Shown: positions 8,020 through 15,640, numbered from the stretch's first letter. The stretch: 16,773 nucleotides of DNA from JAZDKP01 sp043802925 (GCA_043802925.1 JAZDKP010000171.1:1-16773); one strand, 5' to 3'. Notes: generated by a model from the letters alone, not told the origin. A program made the numbers and translations.

Positions 8020-8865
8020 ATGTTGCTGGGTGCGCACGTGTCAACTGCCGGGGGCGTGGACAAATCCCCTCTGAACGGACAAGCCATCGGCTGCACGGCC
8101 ATCCAGATTTTCACCAAAAACCAGCGCCAGTGGAGCGCAAACCCGCTCTCCGGTCCCGAGGTCGTTGCCTATTCCGCCAACGTGAAGGAGAGTGGCATCG
8201 CTTCCGTGGTCGCGCACGATTCGTATCTCATTAATATGGCTTCCCCGGATCCTGCCATGCGGAAAAAGTCGATCACGGCGTTCATCGATGAAATCCAACG
8301 CGCGGACCTCCTTCATCTGCAGGGCCTTGTCTTTCACCCGGGTTCGCACATGGGCGAGGGCGAAGACAAGGGCGTGGCGCGGATGGCGCAGAGCCTCAAC
8401 CAGGCCGCGGCCGAAGCCGGCGGGAGCGTGCCGCTCCTCTTTGAGACCACGGCGGGCCAGGGCACCAATCTGGGCTGGCGCTTTGAACATCTGCGCGACA
8501 TGCTGGCCGGGCTCAAAACCCCTGGCCGTTACGGCGTCTGCCTCGACACCTGTCACCTTTACGGTGCGGGCCATGACCTGACCACGGAGGCCGCGTACGC
8601 CGCAACGCTCGCTGAATTTGACCGTATCGTGGGGCTTTCGCGCGTCCGGTGCATCCACATCAACGACAGCAAGCAGCCGCTCGGTTCGCGCAAGGACCGT
8701 CACGACAATATCGGCGCGGGGTTCATGGGCGAAACCGCGTTCCGGCTCATCATGAACGACCCGCGGTTTGAAAACGTGCCGAAAATCCTCGAGACCCCGG
8801 GCGGGGACGAGGCGTATGTCAAGGACATGAAGACGCTGAATAAACTTGTGAAGAAAGCGAAGTGA
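8020..8865 (+). CDS. nfo: Endonuclease IV (AP endonuclease)
   Basis: This 281-residue protein has the length of the family (E. coli Nfo is 285). It cuts DNA 5' to abasic sites in base excision repair, using a trinuclear zinc centre in a TIM barrel. The conserved ligand motifs appear in order: G-A-H-V-S near the start, V-V-A-H-D-S-Y, V-F-H-P-G-S-H, F-E-T-T-A-G-Q-G, C-L-D-T-C-H-L, I-H-I-N-D-S-K, R-x-D-R-H-x-N-I-G-x-G and I-L-E-T-P. I chose ATG 8020, which has GGAG seven bases upstream and gives the family start M-L-L-G-A-H-V-S. A longer frame from 7939 adds an unconserved leader. Its stop is one base before thiC, so the two are likely coupled. Confidence 0.96.
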   Translation: MLLGAHVSTAGGVDKSPLNGQAIGCTAIQIFTKNQRQWSANPLSGPEVVAYSANVKESGIASVVAHDSYLINMASPDPAMRKKSITAFIDEIQRADLLHLQGLVFHPGSHMGEGEDKGVARMAQSLNQAAAEAGGSVPLLFETTAGQGTNLGWRFEHLRDMLAGLKTPGRYGVCLDTCHLYGAGHDLTTEAAYAATLAEFDRIVGLSRVRCIHINDSKQPLGSRKDRHDNIGAGFMGETAFRLIMNDPRFENVPKILETPGGDEAYVKDMKTLNKLVKKAK

Positions 8866-8866
8866 C

Positions 8867-10204
8867 ATGACACAATACGAGGCCGCGAAAAGCGGCAAAG
8901 TGACGCCTGAAATGGAGGCCGTGGCCGCTTCCGAGTACCTTGCGCCCGAGGTTGTGCGCACGGAAATCGCAACGGGCCGGCTTCTGATTACCGCCAACCC
9001 GCATCACCACAGTCTCAAACCCATGGGCATCGGCCGGAGCGTGCGCTGCAAAATCAACGCGAACATCGGGAATTCCGCGCTTTCGTCCGACGCCACCCTT
9101 GAGATTGAAAAGCTGAAAAACGCGGTCCAGTACGGCGCGGACGCGGTCATGGACCTTTCCACGGGCGGCAACATTCCCGGCATCCGTGCGGCGATTCTGG
9201 AGCAGTCCTCCATTCCTGTGGGCACGGTGCCCGTTTACGAGACATTGGCGCTGGCCAAAGACCCCATGAAAATGACCCCGGAGCTCATCCTTTCGACCAT
9301 ACGCGGCCAGGCCGAGCAGGGTGTTGACTTCATGACCATCCACTGCGGTCTCCTGCGCCAATTCCTTCCCATGGCTTGCAAGCGGCTGACGCGTATCGTG
9401 AGCCGGGGCGGCGCCATCATGGCCCGATGGATGGCGCATCACAACCGCCAGAACCCTTTTTACGAACGCTTTGACGATATCCTTGACATCTGCCGTCAGT
9501 ACGACGTTGCGCTTTCACTCGGGGACGGGCTCCGGCCCGGCTCTCTCGCGGACGCCTCGGACGAGGCGCAGTTCGCCGAATTGAAGGTGTTGGGCGAGCT
9601 CACGCTGCGTTGCCGCGACAAGGGGGTGCAGGTCATGATTGAAGGACCGGGCCACGTGCCCTTTGACCAGATTAAAATGAATATGGAAATGGAGGAAACG
9701 CTCTGCCATGGCGCCCCCTTTTACGTGCTGGGGCCGCTCGTCATTGACGTGGCGCCGGGCTACGACCACATCACCTCGGCCATCGGCGCGACCATGGCCG
9801 GCTACTGCGGCGCCTCCATGCTCTGCTACGTCACCCCGCGCGAACACCTCGGACTCCCCGACGCTGAGGACGTGCGTCAGGGCATTGTGGCGTACAAAAT
9901 TGCGGCCCATGCCGTGGACGTGGCGCTCAAGCGGCCCCATGCGCGCGACCGGGACGATGCCATGTCACGGGCGCGGTATGCCTTCGATTGGGAGGCGCAG
10001 TTCAATCTGGCCATGGATGGAGAACGGGCGCGGGAGTTTTACCGGAAGTCACGTACGCCGGAGGCGGAAAAGGAGAACTACTGCACCATGTGCGGCCCGG
10101 ACTTTTGCGCCATGCGGACGAGCGCGGGGTTGGATGATGGGGAAAGTGGCAAAGGGTCAGAGGGGCAAAGGGCCAAAGGTACGGAAAAGCAAAAAAAAGA
10201 TTAA
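8867..10204 (+). CDS. thiC: Phosphomethylpyrimidine synthase ThiC, short form
   Basis: This 445-residue radical SAM enzyme converts aminoimidazole ribotide to hydroxymethylpyrimidine phosphate in thiamine synthesis. Hallmarks are K-I-N-A-N-I-G-N-S, M-D-L-S-T-G-G, H-C-G, S-R-G-G-A-I-M-A-R-W-M, S-L-G-D-G-L-R-P-G, M-I-E-G-P-G-H-V-P, A-P-G-Y-D-H-I-T-S and the C-terminal cluster motif C-T-M-C-G-P-D-F-C (CX2CX4C). It lacks the N-terminal extension of the long proteobacterial form. The short form is also the ancestor type of BzaF (5-hydroxybenzimidazole synthase of anaerobic B12 synthesis), and sequence by eye cannot fully exclude that. No TPP riboswitch is seen. The last ~24 residues (rich in G, K, Q, R) come from an inverted repeat, not from the family. 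Translation is probably coupled to nfo. Confidence 0.92.
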   Translation: MTQYEAAKSGKVTPEMEAVAASEYLAPEVVRTEIATGRLLITANPHHHSLKPMGIGRSVRCKINANIGNSALSSDATLEIEKLKNAVQYGADAVMDLSTGGNIPGIRAAILEQSSIPVGTVPVYETLALAKDPMKMTPELILSTIRGQAEQGVDFMTIHCGLLRQFLPMACKRLTRIVSRGGAIMARWMAHHNRQNPFYERFDDILDICRQYDVALSLGDGLRPGSLADASDEAQFAELKVLGELTLRCRDKGVQVMIEGPGHVPFDQIKMNMEMEETLCHGAPFYVLGPLVIDVAPGYDHITSAIGATMAGYCGASMLCYVTPREHLGLPDAEDVRQGIVAYKIAAHAVDVALKRPHARDRDDAMSRARYAFDWEAQFNLAMDGERAREFYRKSRTPEAEKENYCTMCGPDFCAMRTSAGLDDGESGKGSEGQRAKGTEKQKKD

Positions 10205-10300
10205 GTTGCCAAGAGCTTTTTATTTATAACGTACCTTTGTCCCTTTGCCCCTGACATGTAATGAATGACAGTAAATTCTTAACTTTGACCCTTTTCCACA
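10146..10300. repeat. Large inverted repeat overlapping the thiC 3' end
   Basis: The left arm (10146-10182) carries GTGGCAAAGGGTCAG, GGGGCAAAGGGCC and AAAGGTAC. The right arm repeats this in reverse: GTACCTTTGTCCCTTTG and CCCCTGAC at 10231-10255, then CTTTGACCC and TTTTCCAC at 10283-10299 after an unpaired ~28-nt stretch. The loop between the arms is about 48 nt and A/T-rich. It lies between convergent thiC and the acetyltransferase gene, so it could also end transcription from both sides. The GGCAAAGGG unit looks like an interspersed palindromic family. Confidence 0.7.
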
Positions 10301-10307
10301 TTCCGGC

Positions 10308-10793
10308 CTACGCATCCATCTTCAACGCCATCGCCACTTCCGGACACTCCAGCGGGCTCGTGTACTTGGTGCAGTTGATGCATCCGAGGTAGATTTTATT
10401 GTACAGGCGGCGCTTGGAGATTCGCGTAAAACCGAGTTTGGCGAAAAAGCGCGGTGAAAAGGTGAGCAGAATGATTTTTGTGGGATGGTACTGCTGGATG
10501 TGCATGATGATGGTCTCGACCAGCGCCTTGCCGATGCCCCGGCCCTGGTAGCGTTTGGACACGCTCAGGGAGACGATTTCCATGATGTGCTCCGTCTCCT
10601 TCCCGATTTCAGGCAGAATCTTATAGGCCACGGTGGCCACAATCTTCCCCTCCTTGTTGCAGTACACAAAAAAGCGGTCGATGTTGGTGGTGATGTCCGA
10701 CAGCGAGCGCGGCAGCACCTCCAGCGGGTACTTTTTGATGAGATGGTAAATGGCGATAGCGTCGCGGAAAACGGCTTGACGGATTGCACTCAT
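10308..10793 (-). CDS. GNAT acetyltransferase, probable short-form N-acetylglutamate synthase
   Basis: This 161-residue single-domain GNAT protein has the acetyl-CoA loop R-Y-Q-G-R-G-I-G-K-A-L (about 81-91). The rest resembles the short ArgA-type enzymes: L-P-R-S-L-S-D-I, a F-F-V-Y strand, E-I-V-S-L-S-V, F-F-A-K-L-G-F, and a C-x-x-C pair plus a further cysteine near the end (CINC...LEC). Those enzymes start arginine synthesis by acetylating glutamate; the substrate here is inferred. AAAGGGAG lies six bases before the ATG. It is the last gene of the dprA-ftsB-recO-GNAT operon, 28 nt after recO. Confidence 0.75.
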   Translation of the reverse strand: MSAIRQAVFRDAIAIYHLIKKYPLEVLPRSLSDITTNIDRFFVYCNKEGKIVATVAYKILPEIGKETEHIMEIVSLSVSKRYQGRGIGKALVETIIMHIQQYHPTKIILLTFSPRFFAKLGFTRISKRRLYNKIYLGCINCTKYTSPLECPEVAMALKMDA

Positions 10794-10821
10794 GTCGGAC
10801 TCCCTTTCAGATGCGCCTTAT

Positions 10822-11583
10822 TTAAGCGCCGTAAAAGGCGCAGAGGCTGTTCAAGGCCATGTCCCGCTCAAAGTGGGCGGACAGAAAATCGCGGAGCGTC
10901 TCGCGGATTTCGTCGCGCCCCTCCAGCGGGGCGTGAAGCGTGTCAATCCCTTCGCCCGCAAGCCGTTGCAGACCCGCGAAGGCCGCGGCCGACAACGGGC
11001 GGCCGTCGCGCACCCCGAGCGCGCACGACGGGCAGACCGCGCCGCCCGACAGGGGCGAGAGCATGACGCGGCCGGTGAGCCCGGTGTCCCCGCACTTGAC
11101 GCAGGCGTTCAGCGCGGGCGCAAACCCCATGATTTTCAAAAAATGCAATATAAATAACCAGATGAGTTTTTCGATATGATCTTTTGACGCCGCGGCTTCG
11201 GTGTCGAGCCGCCGGAGGTAGGCGGTGAGCAGGCGGTAAAGACGGGGGAGCGGTTCGCCGTCGTGCACGGTGCGGCGGATGAGTTCGAGCGCGGTCTCGG
11301 CCGCGGGGATCAACAGCGCGCTTTCACGCGCGGCCCGGTGGTAGTTGAGCAGCGTGCAGCCGCCGAATGTCTGGACTTCGCGGCCGCCTTTGAGCGCGAG
11401 CAGGCATTCGCACTCGGCAAAGGGTTCCAGGCACCCGGCGAACGGGGAGCCTTTACGGAGCGCGCCCCGCGCCAGGGCCGCGACCTTGCCGAGGTCCTGC
11501 GCAAACAGCGTCACGATGAGGCTCGTCTCGGAAAAGCGCGTGACACCCAGGATGACGGCCGCGTGCTTTTCGATGGCGCTCAT
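10822..11583 (-). CDS. recO: DNA repair and recombination protein RecO
   Basis: This 253-residue protein has the RecO layout. The N-terminal OB fold starts I-L-G-V-T-R-F-S-E-T-S-L-I-V-T-L-F and continues G-K-V-A-A-L-A-R-G-A. A helical part follows, with a zinc-binding C-V-K-C ... C-P-S-C pair at about residues 161-190. RecO helps RecR load RecA onto SSB-coated single strands. The start ATG overlaps the stop of the ftsB-like gene as ATGA, so translation is coupled. Its place next to dprA joins two RecA-loading functions in one transcript. Confidence 0.93.
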   Translation of the reverse strand: MSAIEKHAAVILGVTRFSETSLIVTLFAQDLGKVAALARGALRKGSPFAGCLEPFAECECLLALKGGREVQTFGGCTLLNYHRAARESALLIPAAETALELIRRTVHDGEPLPRLYRLLTAYLRRLDTEAAASKDHIEKLIWLFILHFLKIMGFAPALNACVKCGDTGLTGRVMLSPLSGGAVCPSCALGVRDGRPLSAAAFAGLQRLAGEGIDTLHAPLEGRDEIRETLRDFLSAHFERDMALNSLCAFYGA

Positions 11584-11945
11584 TCCCCTTTTTTCTTTTC
11601 CGCGGGCGTGTCCACGAACTTGATCACCTTTTCGCCCGGGCGCGCCATGCCGTACTTTTCCCGGGCGATGCGCTCGATTTCGCTTTTGTCGGTCCGGAGC
11701 CGCTGAAGGCCGCGCTGCAGGGAGTCGCGTTCGGCCTGCATGGCCCGCAGCTGTTGCGCGAGTCCGCGGCGTTCCTTGCGCAGTTCGACCATGTTGAGGA
11801 GCCCGTAATTTCCGCCGAGCAGGAACGCGAACAGGAAGAGAACCACGGCCGCGACCGCGAGCAGGATCATCTTTTTGCGGGCCGAGGCCTCCTGTACAAA
11901 GAGGGCGCGGACCAGGCGGACAAAGGGGAGTTCGCGGCGTGCCAT
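11580..11945 (-). CDS. FtsB/DivIC-type septum formation protein
   Basis: This is a 121-residue membrane protein. A basic N-terminus is followed by one transmembrane helix at about residues 25-46 (MILLAVAAVVLFLFAFLLGG), a coiled coil at about 53-90, and the family's closing motif I-A-R-E-K-Y-G-M-x-x-P-G-E-K-V-I. FtsB/DivIC joins FtsL and FtsQ/DivIB in the divisome and activates septal wall synthesis. The ATG at 11945 is 10 nt after the dprA stop. An in-frame upstream ATG at 12338 only reads shadow sequence of dprA. Confidence 0.9.
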   Translation of the reverse strand: MARRELPFVRLVRALFVQEASARKKMILLAVAAVVLFLFAFLLGGNYGLLNMVELRKERRGLAQQLRAMQAERDSLQRGLQRLRTDKSEIERIAREKYGMARPGEKVIKFVDTPAEKKKGE

Positions 11946-11955
11946 GGCTGCTCTG

Positions 11956-13035
11956 TCACGTCCGCACGTAGCGCATGCCGCTGGTCTGGGCCGCCACGCC
12001 CTTGAGTTCCAGCGCAAAAAGGAGCGGGTGGAGTTCCGGGAGCGCCATCCGGCTTTCACGCGCCAGTTCGTCGATGTGGCGCGGCGTGGACGAGAGCAGC
12101 CCGAACAGGCGCGCCTCGCCTGCGGGCAGATCCGGCGGCGTTGGCACTGCCTTGGGCGCGGCCGCGCGGCCCAGGCGCAGCAGAATGTCCGCGGCCGAGA
12201 GTGCGGGGTACGCGCCCTGCTGTAGCAGGCGATTGGTACCCGCGCTTTGCATGCTGTCGATGTTGCCCGGGAGCGCAAAGACCTCGCGGCTTTGGTCCAG
12301 CGCGTAGTCCGAGGTGATGAGCGCCCCGCTCTTTTCACCGGCCTCTATGACAAGCACGCCCTGCGACAGGCCGCTGATGATGCGGTTACGCCTCGGAAAA
12401 TGGCCGGGTTCGGGCGGGGTGCCGAAGGGGAACTCCGAAACCACGGCCCCGTGTTGGAGGATGGCGTCGTACAGGCGCCAGTGGCTGGGCGGGTGGCAGA
12501 GGTCCGCGCCGCAGCCCAGCACGGCCACGGTGCGGCCGCCCGCGTCAAGCGCGGCCTGGTGCGCCACCCCGTCCACGCCCAGCGCGAGGCCGCTCACCAC
12601 GGTCACGCCCTGGGCGGCGAGGCCGGTCACAATCGAACGGCAGGCCCGGCGGCCATAGGGCGTGGGCTGGCGCGTGCCGACCACGCCGAAAAAGGGCGAC
12701 GGACCGTAGCGCATTTCACCGCGCACATGCAAAAGCACGGGCGGGTCGTAGATTGTTTTAAGGCATTCGGGATAGTCCGGGTCCGTGAAGGGGAGGATGC
12801 GGCCGTTGCATTTTTCCGCTGCCTGGAGCTGCTCCGCGACAAAGGCATCGTCCGGGCCATGCTTGAGCCGCGACAGAAGCAGGGAACCGAATCCGTCGAG
12901 GGCCCGCACCGCGGAGTCGGGCGCCTTAAAAGCCGCGGAGGCGGTGCCGAAGGTCTGAAGTAATTGCCAGATGCGGCGCGGTCCCAGGCCTTCGATGGCG
13001 TTGAGGGCGATAAGGGCTTCGAGATCGTTATGCAT
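11956..13035 (-). CDS. dprA: DNA-processing protein DprA (Smf)
   Basis: This 359-residue protein binds incoming single-stranded DNA and loads RecA during natural transformation. A helix-hairpin-helix-like N-terminus (N-A-I-E-G-L-G-P-R-R) precedes the extended Rossmann fold with V-V-G-T-R-Q-P-T-P-Y-G, S-G-L-A-L-G-V-D-G-V-A-H, G-C-G-A-D-L-C-H-P, F-P-R-R-N-R-I-I-S-G-L and A-L-I-T-S-D-Y-A-L-D-Q-x-R-E-V-F-A-L-P-G. A winged-helix C-terminus (about 300-359) follows. It is the first gene of the dprA-ftsB-recO-GNAT operon. A palindromic repeat lies 14 nt upstream of its start. Confidence 0.96.
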   Translation of the reverse strand: MHNDLEALIALNAIEGLGPRRIWQLLQTFGTASAAFKAPDSAVRALDGFGSLLLSRLKHGPDDAFVAEQLQAAEKCNGRILPFTDPDYPECLKTIYDPPVLLHVRGEMRYGPSPFFGVVGTRQPTPYGRRACRSIVTGLAAQGVTVVSGLALGVDGVAHQAALDAGGRTVAVLGCGADLCHPPSHWRLYDAILQHGAVVSEFPFGTPPEPGHFPRRNRIISGLSQGVLVIEAGEKSGALITSDYALDQSREVFALPGNIDSMQSAGTNRLLQQGAYPALSAADILLRLGRAAAPKAVPTPPDLPAGEARLFGLLSSTPRHIDELARESRMALPELHPLLFALELKGVAAQTSGMRYVRT

Positions 13036-13048
13036 TTTTTCTGCCTGG

Positions 13049-13098
13049 CCTCGCCCCCCCTCTCCTTCAGGAGAGGGGGGGAAAGGGGGGGTGAGGTG
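13049..13098. repeat. Single G/C-run palindromic repeat between dprA and the STAS gene
   Basis: This hairpin has outer arms CCTCGCCCCCC and GGGGGGTGAGG, and an inner stem CCCTCTCCT/AGGAGAGGG around a TC loop. Its right half (AGGAGAGGGGG-GAAAG-GGGGTGAGGTGT) matches the second palindrome of the element inside the giant gene at 7098-7137. It sits in the divergent promoter region. An AT-rich stretch (13100-13145) beside it probably holds the promoters. Confidence 0.75.
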
Positions 13099-13173
13099 TC
13101 TTGATTTCGCTGATAAATATAAATTATCTATTAAATATTACGGTAACGATTCTTTAACCTTCGGGGCCTGTTG

Positions 13174-13977
13174 ATGGATGTCCGCCTTTCCAAGTCTGCG
13201 AGCGATTTCTTTGGCGCCTGCGAACTCGCCAAGAGCATTACCGGCGAAACGCCCAACCCCGGCACCCAGTGCTGGATTTTTGTCATGGACGACAACGGCG
13301 GCCTCAACCGCCAGTGTGAAAAATGCCCTTATCGTACCGAACTCACGCCCGAAAGCAGCGTCACGGTCGCGGAAAACGGCAACGCGGTCACGATTACACT
13401 CAAGGGTGAAATCAACGAAAAGCGCGCGCTGGAACTCAAGAAAATCATGGACGCCCAGCTCAAGACCAAAACCGGCGTCTTTGTTGACTGCGCCGGGCTC
13501 TCGCAAATCGAGCCCGTGGCCCTGGGCATCCTGCTCCGCACGTATAAAATCCTCAAGGAAAAGAACAACGAATTCTTCCTCATCGCGCCCAGCGACGCGC
13601 TGCTCGCGGTCCTGCAGTCCACCATGCTCATTAAAATCATGCCGGCCGTGCGCTCCATGGACGAGGCGTCGCATTTTATCAACAAGAAGCAGGAGGCGGT
13701 GCGGACCGGCGAGGCCAAGGCCCAGGAAGAAGCCAAGATAAAGCGGCTCGAGGAGGCCAAGAGCGTCCGGTGCTGGGACTATTTCAAGGGGCAGAACCCG
13801 CAGAACGCCACGCCCTGCATGGTCTGCCATTACAAGGCCTCGGGCTCCGGCCAGCCCTGCTGGATTATCCAGGGCGAAATCGAAGGCACGACCTTCGAAT
13901 ATGTCAACGAAGACTGCCTGACGTGCGATTACTTCCTGAAGTTCAATCCCGAAGGCGATGTCGAAATCGTCTCCTGA
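13174..13977 (+). CDS. STAS-domain protein framed by two-CW cysteine motifs
   Basis: This is a 267-residue soluble protein. Residues 16-51 hold C16, C33-W34 and C48-x-x-C51. Residues about 60-165 form a STAS fold (V-T-I-T-L-K-G-E-I-N, V-F-V-D-C-A-G-L, A-L-G-I-L-L-R-T-Y). A charged helix rich in A, K and E (about 175-195) leads to a two-CW type domain: C200-W201, C215-x-x-C218, C229-W230 and C248-x-x-C251. The cysteines suggest metal binding. STAS proteins usually antagonise anti-sigma factors through a phosphorylated serine in D-S-S-G. Here that spot reads E-P-V-A, so the classic switch is unlikely. The function is unknown, with signalling or scaffolding inferred. It leads the operon with nth, which overlaps its 3' end by 20 nt. 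The start ATG 13174 has only a weak ribosome site. Confidence 0.8.
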   Translation: MDVRLSKSASDFFGACELAKSITGETPNPGTQCWIFVMDDNGGLNRQCEKCPYRTELTPESSVTVAENGNAVTITLKGEINEKRALELKKIMDAQLKTKTGVFVDCAGLSQIEPVALGILLRTYKILKEKNNEFFLIAPSDALLAVLQSTMLIKIMPAVRSMDEASHFINKKQEAVRTGEAKAQEEAKIKRLEEAKSVRCWDYFKGQNPQNATPCMVCHYKASGSGQPCWIIQGEIEGTTFEYVNEDCLTCDYFLKFNPEGDVEIVS

Positions 13978-14635
13978 CGCCACGGCCCGTTTTTTTGACA
14001 CGGTCGTACGGCTTCTCAAGCAGCATTATCCCCGTTGGAAAAAACCGAGTGTGACCGCGCTTGCGGAACGCACGCGCGACCCTTTCCGCGTCCTCATCTC
14101 CACGCTCATCAGCCTGCGCACCAAGGACGAGGTCACGCTCGCGGCATCGCAACGCCTCTATGCGCTTGCGAACACGCCCGTGTCCCTTTCCCGCCTCCCG
14201 GAAAAGACCATCGCAAACGCCATCTACCCCGCGGGCTTTTACAAGACCAAGGCAAAGACCCTCCGGTCCGTATCCGCCGGACTGCTCACGCGCTTTCACG
14301 GCGAGGTTCCGCGCACACTCGACGAATTGCTTTCCTTCAAGGGGGTGGGCCGCAAAACCGCCAATCTGGTGCTCACGCAGGGCTTTGGCCTGCCGGGCAT
14401 TTGCGTCGATACGCACGTGCACCGCATCTCCAACCGCTTTGGCGTTGTCAAGACAACGAACCCCGAGGCCACGGAGTTTGCGCTGCGGGCTCTATTGCCC
14501 TTGCGGCACTGGATAATCTATAATGATCTTCTGGTGGCCTTTGGGCAGAACGTTTGCCGGCCCCTATCCCCCCGATGTTCCGAATGCCCGGTGGCGCACG
14601 TCTGCCCAAAGGTCGGAGTGACCCGTTCCCGGTAA
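13958..14635 (+). CDS. nth: Endonuclease III (DNA glycosylase/AP lyase)
   Basis: This 225-residue HhH-GPD enzyme removes oxidised pyrimidines and cuts at the resulting abasic site. The helix-hairpin-helix F-K-G-V-G-R-K-T-A-N supplies the catalytic lysine (K133), and V-D-T-H-V-H-R the aspartate (D151). The C-terminal iron-sulfur motif C-x6-C-x2-C-x5-C is intact (C200, C207, C210, C216). The start overlaps the STAS gene, so the two are translationally linked. With nfo in the same window, two base-excision enzymes are encoded here, in separate transcripts. Confidence 0.96.
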   Translation: MSKSSPDATARFFDTVVRLLKQHYPRWKKPSVTALAERTRDPFRVLISTLISLRTKDEVTLAASQRLYALANTPVSLSRLPEKTIANAIYPAGFYKTKAKTLRSVSAGLLTRFHGEVPRTLDELLSFKGVGRKTANLVLTQGFGLPGICVDTHVHRISNRFGVVKTTNPEATEFALRALLPLRHWIIYNDLLVAFGQNVCRPLSPRCSECPVAHVCPKVGVTRSR

Positions 14636-14657
14636 CAAAAAAATGGAAGGGGCAGAA

Positions 14658-15137
14658 ATGGACTTTCGCATCGGTTCAGGCTTTGACGCGCACCGCCTGG
14701 TGGCGGGCCGCGATTGCATCATCGGCCATGTGAAAATACCGCACGACCAGGGGCTTCTGGGCCACAGTGACGCGGACGTCCTGCTCCATGCCGTGGCGGA
14801 CGCGCTCCTGGGCGCGCTTGCGCTCGGGGACATCGGAAAGCATTTTCCGGACACGGACCCGGCCTACCAGGGGGCCGACAGCCTTGCGCTTTTGGCCCGT
14901 GTCTTTGCCCTGGTGGAGCAGAAGGGTTTTGTTGTGGCCAACGTGGACGCCACGCTCATGGCGCAGGCGCCGAAAATGGCGCCGCATGTGCCGGCCATGT
15001 GCGCGCATATCGCCCGCTGCCTCAAGGTGGCAACGGACCGCGTTTCGGTCAAAGCGACCACCACCGAGGGCATGGGATTTACCGGCCGGGGTGAGGGCAT
15101 TGCAGCCAGCGCCGTGGTTTTAGTATATAAAGCATAA
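14658..15137 (+). CDS. ispF: 2-C-methyl-D-erythritol 2,4-cyclodiphosphate synthase
   Basis: This 159-residue enzyme, the exact family length, forms the cyclic diphosphate of the MEP isoprenoid pathway. The zinc ligands are visible: G-F-D-A-H (D10, H12) and L-L-H-A (H44). G-H-S-D-A-D, D-I-G-K-H-F-P-D-T-D-P and the closing T-T-E-G-M-G-F-T-G-R-G-E-G-I-A are typical. I chose ATG 14658 because AAGGGG lies five bases upstream. An ATG at 14643 has no ribosome site. It is third in the operon, 22 nt after nth. Confidence 0.97.
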   Translation: MDFRIGSGFDAHRLVAGRDCIIGHVKIPHDQGLLGHSDADVLLHAVADALLGALALGDIGKHFPDTDPAYQGADSLALLARVFALVEQKGFVVANVDATLMAQAPKMAPHVPAMCAHIARCLKVATDRVSVKATTTEGMGFTGRGEGIAASAVVLVYKA

Positions 15138-15154
15138 CAAAGGCGGGCCAAGGA

Positions 15155-15637
15155 GTGGATGGAGATCCGAACCTGAAATTTGTCGATCCGTATCAGGACG
15201 GTTTCCAGTCCAATCGGGTCGAAGCTGAGATCCAATCGTGCCAGGAACAGCTGAAGGGCAGCCCGGAAGATCCGGCGCTTTCATTCCAGCTGGCCACGCT
15301 TTACATCCGCAAGGGCCGCATCGCGGACGCCATCCCCATGCTCGAGCACTCCCTCCGCCGCAACCCGGCCAATTCCGAGGGCTTTTTCCTTCTCGGCAAC
15401 TGCTATATCCGTCACGATGCCTGGGAAATGGCGGCCCGGTATTACCTCAAGGCGCTTAAAATCAACCCGGACCATGCGCCGTCGCTCTATAACATCGGGA
15501 TTTGTTATGCAGCACTCGACGCTAAACCCAAGGCCGTAAGCGCGTTTAAAAAATTCTACGTTCTTGAGCCCACCCGCGAATGGCGCGAGGAGGCCAAATT
15601 CCAGCTTTACAAGCTCGGGGTCACCCTTCAGTCCTGA
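15155..15637 (+). CDS. TPR-repeat protein
   Basis: This 160-residue protein contains three tetratricopeptide units at about residues 41-73, 74-107 and 108-141. Each has the pattern A/S-x3-L-G/A-x2-Y-x8-A-x3-(F/Y/L)-x2-(A/S)-L-x-x-(N)-P. No signal peptide or membrane segment is seen, so it is probably a cytoplasmic protein-interaction scaffold. The start is a GTG with only AAAGGCGG or an overlapping AAGGAG upstream, so the first residues are uncertain. It is 17 nt after ispF and 3 nt before the DsrE gene. Confidence 0.85.
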   Translation: MDGDPNLKFVDPYQDGFQSNRVEAEIQSCQEQLKGSPEDPALSFQLATLYIRKGRIADAIPMLEHSLRRNPANSEGFFLLGNCYIRHDAWEMAARYYLKALKINPDHAPSLYNIGICYAALDAKPKAVSAFKKFYVLEPTREWREEAKFQLYKLGVTLQS

Positions 15638-15640
15638 CCG

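Noticed and set aside
8041..8997. 318-codon minus-strand frame over nfo
   Set aside because: It is antisense to nfo, whose metal-binding motifs are intact, and is rich in R, H and A as expected for a shadow frame.
11946..12338. N-terminal extension of the FtsB-like protein
   Set aside because: The in-frame upstream sequence is the out-of-frame complement of dprA coding DNA (arginine/serine-rich), and the family start fits ATG 11945.
13138..14019. 293-codon minus-strand frame over the STAS gene
   Set aside because: It is antisense to a protein with clear STAS and cysteine motifs, with no own domain or ribosome site.
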